Source: Lacicoccus halitifaciens
GTDB taxonomy: Bacteria > Bacillota > Bacilli > Staphylococcales > Salinicoccaceae
DNA: 64,000 bases
NCBI RefSeq assembly: GCF_040544485.1
Contig: NZ_JBDZDV010000002.1
Span: forward strand, 310,001 to 374,000
Direction: 5' to 3'
Under the pieces are notes generated by a model. That model made no database searches. It was not told the origin of the DNA and saw nothing but the letters and a program-made list of their open reading frames with translations. Position numbers and translations under genes: made by a program. Shown piece by piece: positions 35,154-42,724 of this stretch (within the stretch, counting starts at the first letter, position 1; every line of letters starts with the position of its first letter).

Positions 35154-35188
35154 AAAAAAACAGACCCATCAACGAGTGTGGGTCTGCA
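35154..35188 (-). terminator. terminator between flp and the assembly genes
   Basis: On the minus strand CAGACCCA and TGGGTCTG flank a loop and are followed by seven T. It would limit read-through from the pilin gene to the machinery. Confidence 0.85.
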
Positions 35189-35208
35189 GGTGAAGTGCTT
35201 AAAGTGAC

Positions 35209-35394
35209 TTAAACGCCGCCGCCGACTGCACCGTTTATCGCATTCACGATATTCTGGAAGATGTTCTCGAACTGATCTGTAAGCAGTGCAAAAGCGACTA
35301 CGATTACGACAACGAGCATTCCCAAAATCAGACCGTATTCCGTCATGCCCTGTCCTTCTTCTTCTAAAAATAAACCGTTAATGAAATTCATCAT
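35209..35394 (-). CDS. flp: Flp-family major pilin
   Basis: 61 residues with the Flp motif: a short leader, then EEEGQGMTEYGLILGMLVVV, where cleavage is expected after a Gly so that Glu and Tyr fall at +5/+6. One hydrophobic helix and a Gly-rich C-terminus follow. It is the structural subunit of the pilus. AGGAGG lies upstream of the double ATG. It is first in the locus and followed by a terminator, as expected for an abundant product. Confidence 0.95.
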   Translation of the reverse strand: MMNFINGLFLEEEGQGMTEYGLILGMLVVVIVVAFALLTDQFENIFQNIVNAINGAVGGGV

Positions 35395-35413
35395 ATGTAC
35401 TTCCTCCTAATTT

Positions 35414-35788
35414 TTAATGGCGTGCTTCCGGGTTACATTGTGGTATTTTTTCAGCAAATCCGAGGGTGTCACCGGTTGAGACTTTGTTTCCGAGTGTCCC
35501 TGCAGGCAGTTCGATGACGGAGCGGGCTTTTTTGAACCTTCCGCCAATCTTCCCGGGTGTGAGGTGCCTTTCAATCCCGACGACCTCGTTCTCTCTATTG
35601 ATGTAGATGACATCGATGCCGAACTTCATGAAGAAGGTATGGATTGAACTGCAGGGACTGAGATGAAGTGCTGCGTGCCGGTTCATATCTCGCTTGAACA
35701 TCAAACCTTTGAATCGGGTCCAGAAATTATGCGCCTGTCTGACGTCATCTGCGATCACGGTGCCGGTCGTGCAGTTGATCAGTTTCAT
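35414..35788 (-). CDS. DUF192 family protein
   Basis: 124 residues of the DUF192 fold, with NFWTRFKGLMFKRDMN, LSPCSSIHTFFMKFGIDVIYIN and the ending PAGTLGNKVSTGDTL. The function is unknown, although genes of this family are often found beside pilus or archaeal-type secretion genes. It lies 19 nt upstream of flp in the same orientation and probably shares its promoter. A good ribosome site (AAAGGAGG) precedes the ATG. Confidence 0.87.
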   Translation of the reverse strand: MKLINCTTGTVIADDVRQAHNFWTRFKGLMFKRDMNRHAALHLSPCSSIHTFFMKFGIDVIYINRENEVVGIERHLTPGKIGGRFKKARSVIELPAGTLGNKVSTGDTLGFAEKIPQCNPEARH

Positions 35789-35879
35789 CCGGATGGAGCC
35801 TCCTTTGGTGGGGTGGTCGTTTTGCTGTGTGATCTACAAGTCATATTATGCACTCATAACTCCTGAACAGATATCCCCC

Positions 35880-35975
35880 ATCGCTCTCATTGTGGGAAGT
35901 GTGCTTCCAATAAGAGCAGGCTCCCATAAGGGGAGGAGCGGGCTCCTATTCCTGGGACCGCCGGTCGTTTCAGGG
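35880..35975 (-). other. GC-rich structured leader of the tad locus
   Basis: Nested short inverted repeats (GGAAG...CTTCC, GGAGC...GCTCC, GGGAGCC...GGCTCCC) lie 90-190 nt upstream of the DUF192 start. I do not recognise a riboswitch class. It may be a structured 5' leader or decayed repeats. Confidence 0.35.
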
Positions 35976-35986
35976 ATTGCATACAA

Positions 35987-36024
35987 AAAGACAGGGAGTG
36001 AATGGTCACTCCCTGTCTTTTTGT
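35987..36024. terminator. strong terminator upstream of the tad locus
   Basis: AAAAAGACAGGGAGTGA and TCACTCCCTGTCTTTTT are perfect complements around ATGG. It ends the minus-strand transcript of the regulator genes before the tad promoter region and works on both strands. Confidence 0.88.
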
Positions 36025-36045
36025 GTCAACTATGCACTTCATTCG

Positions 36046-36288
36046 TCACGGGCCGATTTCAAACTCCGGAGAAATCTCCGGTTCCCGGTATCGGTAAACC
36101 TTGTGTTCCGCTTCCTGGATCTGTTTAATGATTCCCTGTTTGACAAGCAGGGAGATGACAGATTCCAGACATTCCGCCTTTTCGCCCAGACAGGCTGAGA
36201 GGTCTTCGAGTGAATGGGTGGATTGCGGGTCGGATTGAAACAACATCAGGCATTCCATCTGCAAAGGAAGGATCATCCTGTTATTCAT
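36046..36288 (-). CDS. small winged-helix protein
   Basis: 80 residues. A helix-turn-helix-like pattern (STHSLEDLSACLGEKAECLESVISLLVKQGIIKQI followed by a YRYREPE wing) suggests a minimal winged-helix DNA-binding protein. I do not recognise the exact family. ATG at 36288 follows GGAGGGGAAGGG. It lies between the LuxR-type regulator and the pilus genes, so it may help control them. Confidence 0.65.
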   Translation of the reverse strand: MNNRMILPLQMECLMLFQSDPQSTHSLEDLSACLGEKAECLESVISLLVKQGIIKQIQEAEHKVYRYREPEISPEFEIGP

Positions 36289-36450
36289 CCCTTCCCCTCC
36301 TCTTCTGATCCGGCGATCTTGACCCTGAGGGGCCCCGATCACCTTTTCTGTTCTTTATAATATAATTTGAATCCGGGTCTGTCTTTATCATACCCATATT
36401 GTGCTGCCAGGTATATCCACTTCTGCTCCCATTTCAAGAACCTTTCTTTG

Positions 36451-38556
36451 CTAACGATTATAAATATTCCTATATACTTTTGAAATGGCATTCACCCTGT
36501 CGGATACATCAAGTTTATTAAAAATCTTTGTGATATGGTTTTTGACTGTATGTGTACTAATGTACAGTGTTTCGGCGATTTCCTGATTATTTTTTCCCTC
36601 GGAGATGAGAAGGAGCACCTCCTGTTCTCTCGGAGAAAGGTTTTCCATGGCTTTGACCGCGCTTTTGATATCCTGTGCATCCCCCTGGGCGGAATCAAGT
36701 TCAAGGTCGATTTCCGCTTCACTGACATGTGTCGTCCTTATCAACGATAAGAAAATATCGAGCACTTCCGGATTCATCGTTTCCAGCTGCATGGCTTCAT
36801 CAATATTGTGGCTTCTGGTGTAGACCAGGCAGAGAGCATAAATGTAACCCGCCGTGCCAGCCGATTCCATCTCAGGCTCACTATTTTTCTCAAGTATCGC
36901 ATTCCCTGTTCTCATCACTGCTGCCACTTTACCATCAGGCAGCATTTTAAGTATGAAGGCCGGGGAATAATAGGAAAGCCGGCAGGCCTGAACTACAGAT
37001 TGTGCGGTATCTGAAGGAAGTTCCAGCTGAGTCGCCATAAGGGCTGCCAACTCGGCACTTTCTTTTGAACATCTGTAAATGTCCTCATCAAATTCGGCAA
37101 CCGCAAGCTGCAGCGCTTCAATCTTTTCCTCCTCGGCACCCGTCTCGCTCCGTCCGGCCAGCTGCAGTGACACGCTCCCGATGATGGAGAGCGTTTGAAG
37201 AAATGCCAGGTTTTCCTGCTTCTCGCGTTCGCCTGTCTCTGTCACACCGACGGAGAGGATGCCCATCATTTCACTGCCGTATGAAAGTGGAGCCTCTATC
37301 ACTTTCCCTCCATTCGGCATCACCCGGATTTTCGGCTCACTGAACTCCCCTTCGGGAAAGCGGGACAGATGGCCGGTCCGTTCCATGACATCCTTTACGT
37401 ACTGATTGATATCACCGTCGTAAGTTCCCCGGGTGATCAAACGGCCTTTATCCACCCGCTTGTCTTTAATGATGACCGAGGAGAAAGAACCTTCCACAAG
37501 GTTGATACTGATATCAAGCAGGATGAGGACCATCCGTCTTGGATCCGGTGTGGAAGCCATAAGGCTGCATATATCAATGAATGATGAAAGACGGCTCAGC
37601 TGCTGGGAATTCTCCCGGCGCAGTCCGCTGACCAGACGGCTCGATTCCACAAGTGTCGCCGTCATTTGTGCTGTATTTTTCATGGAGGCAGTCACTTTCC
37701 CTTTGAAGCAGCTGCCGCCGAACAGCACGGAAATCGAGCCGTCATGCCTTTCGATCGGATCTGTGAACAGACACTTCGGCTTTTTATCCAGGGAAGATAA
37801 AATCCTGGACCGCCTGTCCCCGTCGATATCTTCCCAGTATGACCGTTCTCCGCTCAATGCAGTTCTTCCCAAAAAACCTTCGCCGGCAAGGAACCTGGCA
37901 TCCTGCAGAGTATCCGTTCCCTCTCCTTTAATTTTTGTAATGGTATATGCGTCTTCCCCGGTCTGTTCAGCCAAACCCATGAAATCGATGTCTCCCCCGC
38001 CATCTATCACCCGGGAGAACAGCTCAGTGACCGGGTCCTTGCTGCCTTTAATGCTGTCCCTCCATCCATCGGTGAAGATTTCCATCATTGGATTCCGCTC
38101 TTCATGACGGAGGCATACGGAAGCCAGCTGTGCCAATCTATCGACAACCCGCAGCCAATCCTTTTTATTTTCCGCCTCCAGTATGGGGATGGAATAATCC
38201 TCATCATACCCGCACTGATTCAGGAGTTTCTCTGTATGGTTGCCCTGTTCCACCAGGATGCCTGCCCATAAGTAATGGTATGTACCTTTACCGGTCGAGA
38301 CGGGAGAGGCCATCATATGCAGACCAGATTGAATTTCATAAGTGAGCGTCTTATGGAGGCGTTTATTATGTTTCAGCATCATCCGGATTTCAGGCAGGAG
38401 CCCGTCCTCTTGTTGCAATAGAGTTTTACTCAATAAATTGTCATCCTCTGCTGAAGCAATCACCTCTCCTTTTTCGTCTGTCAGGAAAAATGTCAGACCG
38501 TACTGGGTTGCAAAGGTCATCTGTACTTTCTCAATCAATTCAATCGCTGAAACCAT
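36451..38556 (-). CDS. large LuxR-type regulator with GAF-like sensory domains
   Basis: 701 residues. The C-terminal LuxR/NarL helix-turn-helix (about 635-700) reads LSPREQEVLLLISEGKNNQEIA with STHTVKNHITKIFNKLDVSDR. The N-terminal domain (about 1-150) looks like a small-ligand sensor (PocR/GAF-like), followed by two GAF-like segments (about 170-320 and 340-470). There is no kinase or receiver domain, so it probably acts alone. ATG at 38556 follows AGGCAGGGAGACT. Its place beside the Tad locus makes it the best candidate for pilus control; this is inference. Confidence 0.8.
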   Translation of the reverse strand: MVSAIELIEKVQMTFATQYGLTFFLTDEKGEVIASAEDDNLLSKTLLQQEDGLLPEIRMMLKHNKRLHKTLTYEIQSGLHMMASPVSTGKGTYHYLWAGILVEQGNHTEKLLNQCGYDEDYSIPILEAENKKDWLRVVDRLAQLASVCLRHEERNPMMEIFTDGWRDSIKGSKDPVTELFSRVIDGGGDIDFMGLAEQTGEDAYTITKIKGEGTDTLQDARFLAGEGFLGRTALSGERSYWEDIDGDRRSRILSSLDKKPKCLFTDPIERHDGSISVLFGGSCFKGKVTASMKNTAQMTATLVESSRLVSGLRRENSQQLSRLSSFIDICSLMASTPDPRRMVLILLDISINLVEGSFSSVIIKDKRVDKGRLITRGTYDGDINQYVKDVMERTGHLSRFPEGEFSEPKIRVMPNGGKVIEAPLSYGSEMMGILSVGVTETGEREKQENLAFLQTLSIIGSVSLQLAGRSETGAEEEKIEALQLAVAEFDEDIYRCSKESAELAALMATQLELPSDTAQSVVQACRLSYYSPAFILKMLPDGKVAAVMRTGNAILEKNSEPEMESAGTAGYIYALCLVYTRSHNIDEAMQLETMNPEVLDIFLSLIRTTHVSEAEIDLELDSAQGDAQDIKSAVKAMENLSPREQEVLLLISEGKNNQEIAETLYISTHTVKNHITKIFNKLDVSDRVNAISKVYRNIYNR

Positions 38557-38601
38557 AGTCTCCCTGCCTTTCATGTTGATTATCCTGAAATGCCCCAACA
38601 T

Positions 38602-38924
38602 TAAGTAATTTCACTCAATTTCCTTCTATTTTAGATAAGCCTTATAAGGAGTGCAAGGAGAGAGAGTTAATTTAAGTTTTTATAAAAAGTTATCAGAATA
38701 TTTTTTGTGAGAGGTATCTGGATAGGCTGGAACCGTGAGAGGGTTCTTGATGGATAAAGCAAAATTGAAATCACTTTGGAATTGGAGAAGAATCCCATCG
38801 CATTTTAGAGGATATTTATTTTACAGACATTGATTAAGGGTTCTGTCCGGTAAATTTGATTACATGCGATAATCCATTGTGAAAATCACCTTCATGACGG
38901 GCGACCTTGCCGATGAAGAAATGA
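38602..38924. other. gap with no gene recognised
   Basis: AT-rich region between the regulator and the DUF302 gene. Both strands contain only short frames without ribosome sites. It probably holds the promoter of the regulator. Confidence 0.5.
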
Positions 38925-38962
38925 AAACGGATAATCCTGACCCGGGTCAGGATTATCCGTTT
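38925..38962. terminator. 38-nt perfect palindrome, likely terminator of the DUF302 gene
   Basis: AAACGGATAATCCTGACCC is followed directly by its exact complement. There is no unpaired loop in the repeat. TTTTC follows on the minus strand, downstream of the DUF302 gene. Confidence 0.75.
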
Positions 38963-39020
38963 ACTCTGCCGCATATTGTTTACGGCATGATTTTTCCCTG
39001 CAATAAATTCAGCAGATCAT

Positions 39021-39404
39021 CTACACCGATTTGTTGATGCAGCCGATCAATCGCTCTTCGATATCCACGGCAGTTTTTTTCACGGAATCGTTCTGCACCA
39101 TCTCAATCAGTGCACTTGGTTTTGGCATGCCGATTTTTGTCGTGTCATCTTCTTCATATACTACAATCTTGCAGGGAAGGAGGTAGCCGACCAGCAGATC
39201 TTCCGACAGGACCTGGTTCGCTTCCTCGGGGTTGCAGACTTCAAGCACTGTAAATGGTGTGTTGAAATCGGTGCCTTTCTCCTGAAGTTTGGCGGTCAAA
39301 TCGAAGTTCCAGAGTACACCAAACTTTTCTTCCTTTAAATTTTCTTCAAGTGTACGGACGGCTTCTTCCCTGCCTTTCGATGTCTCCACTGTATAATGGA
39401 ACAT
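39021..39404 (-). CDS. DUF302 domain protein
   Basis: 127 residues matching the DUF302 fold (VETSKGREEAVRTLEENLKEEKFGVLW, then VLEVCNPEEANQVL and LLPCKIVVYE). The function is unknown; members often lie near thiol or sulfur genes, as here before two rhodaneses. Two conserved Cys are visible. AGGAG precedes the ATG at 39404 on the minus strand. Confidence 0.87.
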   Translation of the reverse strand: MFHYTVETSKGREEAVRTLEENLKEEKFGVLWNFDLTAKLQEKGTDFNTPFTVLEVCNPEEANQVLSEDLLVGYLLPCKIVVYEEDDTTKIGMPKPSALIEMVQNDSVKKTAVDIEERLIGCINKSV

Positions 39405-39716
39405 GCTTATTACTCCTCTCCTCGAATACTTGTACTATTGGTGAAATACCCTTTTTAAGAGTTGAAAAACGTCCGGATCCGGCATAGAAGACCCATTTGA
39501 TCCACCCTCATAAGGGTATCTTTTTACAATTTTCTCCTAAACTCTCTTCTTCAACATATCGGACTGTATTGAAAAAGGCGGTCGAGTCAGATCCATCAGG
39601 GTAAATTCCATATGAAATATAAGGACTTATGATAAAATCGAACCAACCCATCTGCCCTGAAAACTGTTGTTCATTCAATGATGGGGCCATCACACAAAAA
39701 AGGAAGCGATAGAGAA

Positions 39717-39899
39717 ATGAAACTGCAATTGTTTTTAACACCAATCGTTCTTTTCGGTTTAATCGCAGGTATTCTGAATGCCGACACTACGATGGAAGCT
39801 ATCATCTGGCCGATGATCGGAATCGCCGGTCTGCTCGGTGTCGCGACGCTCGGGATGAGCAGCAGCCAGGTTGCCGAAAAAATAAAGAGCGCTTTTTAG
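39717..39899 (+). CDS. small membrane protein, unknown
   Basis: 60 residues with two hydrophobic helices (about 4-22 and 27-46) and a short charged tail. AAAAAAGGAAGC lies about 10 nt before the ATG. I do not recognise a family. Confidence 0.6.
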   Translation: MKLQLFLTPIVLFGLIAGILNADTTMEAIIWPMIGIAGLLGVATLGMSSSQVAEKIKSAF

Positions 39900-39908
39900 A
39901 AAATCAGA

Positions 39909-40085
39909 GATGGAGCTGGGACAGAACTTGATATGAAAATTAAATCCGTACGCTTGCTTTCCTGGGGCATCACGCAAGCCTGTAGTCTTGCGCAGATGCT
40001 GTTCCCCTAGGAGTCAAACGTACGGATTTTTCGTCTCTTTCATTCAATTTACACTTTCTTAAGGACTTATGTCCCAGCCCCATCT
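39909..40085. repeat. nested inverted repeat of staphylococcal intergenic type
   Basis: Outer arms GATGGAGCTGGGACA (39909-39923) and TGTCCCAGCCCCATC (from 40070) are complementary. Inside are AAATCCGTACG (39942-39952) and CGTACGGATTT (40019-40029), and inside those GCAAG/CTTGC and CCTGGGG/CCCCTAGG arms. The whole could fold into one long hairpin. Intergenic elements framed by GCTGGGACA and TGTCCCAGC are known in staphylococci. Confidence 0.8.
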
Positions 40086-40106
40086 TATGGCTATATCCTT
40101 ATTCTT

Positions 40107-40466
40107 TTAAGACCAGCTGCTCATTCCGCCCCTGACATTGGAAATCTTCTTAAAGCCCATCTTCCTGAGCATCTTGGAAGCTCTCGTGCTCCTCATGCCG
40201 CTCTGGCAGATGACGACGACTTCCTTGTCCTTATCCAGCTTATCCACTTTGCCGGAAAGGCTCTGAAGGGGGATATTCCTGAAGGGTTTCCGGTGGTTCA
40301 CCTTATATTCCCCCGGCGTACGGACGTCGATGAATTGTACATCCTTGTCATTGAACTTGTCCTTCGCATCATGCACGCTTATATTGTTGATGCCCTTGGC
40401 GGGCATGAAACGGCTTGCGATCAATACGACGATTGCTGCGATTAAGATCCATGTGATCAAATCCAT
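40107..40466 (-). CDS. membrane-anchored rhodanese-like protein
   Basis: 119 residues: an N-terminal helix (about 3-20), then a rhodanese domain with the active-site loop VVICQSGMRSTRASKML containing the sulfur-carrying Cys. It may transfer sulfane sulfur at the membrane. It lies 56 nt after the next rhodanese gene, on the same strand. Confidence 0.88.
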   Translation of the reverse strand: MDLITWILIAAIVVLIASRFMPAKGINNISVHDAKDKFNDKDVQFIDVRTPGEYKVNHRKPFRNIPLQSLSGKVDKLDKDKEVVVICQSGMRSTRASKMLRKMGFKKISNVRGGMSSWS

Positions 40467-40522
40467 TCTGAATCACTCCTGAACATTCATATTTTTTATT
40501 GAAGGCTTGCAAGGAAAGGGAA

Positions 40523-40834
40523 TTACTCCGTCTTACCTTCCCAACTGGACATGCCGCCTTCCATATTCGTCACATCATAGCCGTAATGGGAAAGGAATCC
40601 ACATGCTCTGCTGCTTCTGCCGCCTGCGTGGCATGTCACATAATGATGCTTGTCCTTGTCGATCTCATCCAGGCGCTCTTCAAGCTCGCCAAGCGGAATA
40701 TGCTTTGCACTCGGAATCTTCCCTTCTGCGACTTCGTCGTCCTCCCTGACATCAATGATGTTCAGATCTTCTCCCACCGCCAACTTCTGTTCAAGTTCCT
40801 TCGCAGAAATTTGTTTCACTAAAGATACCTCCAT
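40523..40834 (-). CDS. single-domain rhodanese
   Basis: 103 residues, cytoplasmic, with LNIIDVREDDEVAEGKIPSAKHI and the active-site loop VTCHAGGRSSRACGF. It is a sulfurtransferase that handles persulfides. A CstR-type operator lies about 90 nt upstream, so it is probably induced by reactive sulfur with the cst genes. Confidence 0.9.
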   Translation of the reverse strand: MEVSLVKQISAKELEQKLAVGEDLNIIDVREDDEVAEGKIPSAKHIPLGELEERLDEIDKDKHHYVTCHAGGRSSRACGFLSHYGYDVTNMEGGMSSWEGKTE

Positions 40835-40920
40835 AATTTTTAGTATTGATATTCAGATTTAAAGGAAGGTTCAGCGATCTCCATTGTTGTATAGTAACCG
40901 CCTAACTTTCCCGCTTGCCT

Positions 40921-40950
40921 TGATTATATACCCTACAGGGTATATAATCA
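40921..40950. promoter_or_regulatory. CstR/CsoR-type operator
   Basis: TGATTATATACCCT-AC-AGGGTATATAATCA is a 14+2+14 palindrome centred on the ACCCT/AGGGT core of CstR sites. It lies between the divergent rhodanese and MFS genes and could control both. Confidence 0.8.
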
Positions 40951-41093
40951 AGGATATTATACTCTTTCATTTCTCCTGGGACATCAAAGGAGGGCTGGTC
41001 ATGGAGCCCCGTCGTTTACATTAATGGGTAAGGATGGTAATATTTTTTGTCATGAATATCACGTAGAATTCCGAAGGTGGAGGTGAGGTCGAT

Positions 41094-42326
41094 ATGAGTC
41101 AACCCAAAATAGGTATACACAACAACCTGCCGCAGTTCGTGCTCCTCGTGGTAGCGAATCTGTTCGTCGGTTCCATGGTCGGGATAGAACGGACGGTCCT
41201 GCCCCTGCTCGGTGAGGAGCAGTTCGGACTCGCCTCCACGAGTGCCGCGCTGAGTTTCATCATCAGCTTCGGTTTCTCCAAGGCGATCATCAACTATTTT
41301 GCAGGGGGCATTGCTGATAAGTACGGCCGGAAGAAAGTGCTGGTGGTAGGATGGGTGGTCGGTTTGTTTGTTCCGGTGCTGATCATATTCGCCCACGCCT
41401 GGTGGGTGATCGTGCTCGCCAATGTGCTGCTCGGAATCAACCAGGGTCTCGCCTGGTCGATGACCGTGAATATGAAAATCGATCTCTCGAAGGCGAACCA
41501 AAGGGGTACGGCAGTCGGTCTGAATGAATTTGCAGGATACTCCGGGGTCGCCATCATGGCCGCTGTCTCAGGCTATGTGGCTTCCACTTATTCCTTACGT
41601 CCGGAACCTTTCTATATAGGTCTCGCAATCGGAGTGATCGGCCTGCTCCTCGCTTTGATCGTGAAGGACACCGAAGGACACCTGAAAGTGCAGATGGCGG
41701 AGTCCCGGGAGGAGAAGAACAGCCTGTCGGCAAAACGTGTCTTCTTCAAGACGACATGGCAGGACCGGAACCTTTCGACGGCAAGCTTTGCAGGTATGGC
41801 GACCAACCTGAAGGATGGTATGGCCTGGGGGCTCTTCCCCCTCTATTTCACCACTGTCGGTCTGAGCGTCACCCAGATCGGTACGGTGGTTGCTATATAT
41901 CCTGCAGCTTGGGGTATTTTCCAGCTCTTCACCGGTGCTTTCAGTGATAAGGTCGGCCGGAAGAAACTGATTATTTACGGCATGTGGCTGCAGGCAGCCG
42001 CATTATGGTTCATTCTCGCTGTAGAGAGCTATCCGTTGTGGATTGCAGGCGCCGTCCTGCTTGGCATCGGTACGGCAATGGTCTACCCGACCCTGCAGGC
42101 GGCGATCAGTGATGTTGCCGCTCCGGGATGGCGGGCCTCATCGATGGGTGTATACCGATTCTGGAGAGACGCCGGGTATGCTTTCGGGGCGATACTGGCG
42201 GGGGTCATTGCGGATTTCATGGGCGTGGCGTGGGCCATTGGACTGGTGGCACTGATGCCATTCATCGCAGGACTGCTCGCCCGGTTCCGTCTCGAGGAGA
42301 CATTGAAGAATGAAGATGAAAAATGA
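41094..42326 (+). CDS. MFS transporter
   Basis: 410 residues with about 12 helices. The MFS loop 2-3 motif is visible as GGIADKYGRKKVLVVG, with its repeat AFSDKVGRKKLIIYG in the second half. The substrate is unknown. ATG at 41094 has a strong GGAGGTGAGG site. Divergent from the rhodaneses across the CstR operator, it is probably part of the reactive-sulfur response, perhaps exporting a thiol or sulfite-related compound; that is inference. Confidence 0.87.
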   Translation: MSQPKIGIHNNLPQFVLLVVANLFVGSMVGIERTVLPLLGEEQFGLASTSAALSFIISFGFSKAIINYFAGGIADKYGRKKVLVVGWVVGLFVPVLIIFAHAWWVIVLANVLLGINQGLAWSMTVNMKIDLSKANQRGTAVGLNEFAGYSGVAIMAAVSGYVASTYSLRPEPFYIGLAIGVIGLLLALIVKDTEGHLKVQMAESREEKNSLSAKRVFFKTTWQDRNLSTASFAGMATNLKDGMAWGLFPLYFTTVGLSVTQIGTVVAIYPAAWGIFQLFTGAFSDKVGRKKLIIYGMWLQAAALWFILAVESYPLWIAGAVLLGIGTAMVYPTLQAAISDVAAPGWRASSMGVYRFWRDAGYAFGAILAGVIADFMGVAWAIGLVALMPFIAGLLARFRLEETLKNEDEK

Positions 42327-42350
42327 CCGATCCCCGTGGATTGGTTTTTT
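42323..42350 (+). terminator. possible terminator after the MFS gene
   Basis: CCGATCC and GGATTGG pair around CCGT and are followed by TTTTTTA. The hairpin overlaps the gene's stop region. Confidence 0.55.
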
Positions 42351-42370
42351 ATTTTCTCCGTGTCACTGTT

Positions 42371-42550
42371 TATTCAAAGTTGATCATATCCCCCGGCGCA
42401 AAGCCGATCATGCCACCGAGCATCGGCGGTATCGATAAGCCCCATGTATTCTCCTTGCGCAATGTTGCAGACATAAGAAAGATAGATGAGTATATCGATG
42501 AGAATGATATAGGGTACGTGTCAATCACCACGGAATATAACTTCAAATAG
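42371..42550 (+). pseudogene. fragment of a CoA-disulfide reductase/NADH oxidase-type flavoprotein
   Basis: About 60 codons read YSKLIISPGAKPIMPP, then GGIDKPHVFSLRNVADIRKIDEYIDEN. This matches the stretch of CoA-disulfide reductases just before the NAD-binding GGGFIG motif. The frame then stops after ITTEYNFK, and nothing of the upstream FAD domain or downstream part is present. It is a relic; such reductases often accompany cst genes. No start codon or ribosome site fits. Confidence 0.65.
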
Positions 42551-42622
42551 AGCAGTAACCAATCTGTATCAAAGATGAATCAGTGACCACACTCTCCGCT
42601 TATCAGAAACTGAGGACGTGTA

Positions 42623-42664
42623 AAAACCGGTTTAGGGATTTTTCAAAAATTCCCAGACCGGTTT
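42623..42664. terminator. terminator after the metal ATPase gene
   Basis: AAACCGGTTTAGGGA and TTCCCAGACCGGTTT pair around a short loop. It is suitable for either strand and lies just past the stop of the minus-strand ATPase gene. Confidence 0.75.
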
Positions 42665-42724
42665 GATTATTTCCTATGATTTTTTGCACCTGCTCTTGGA
42701 GACCGCCAAAGCATACAAGAACTT

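Noticed and set aside
39595..39640. Third SCC att-like site (TTATCATAAGT on the minus strand, about 39627-39637)
   Set aside because: Only 11 bases match, the orientation is inverted and the flanks do not resemble the site at rlmH.
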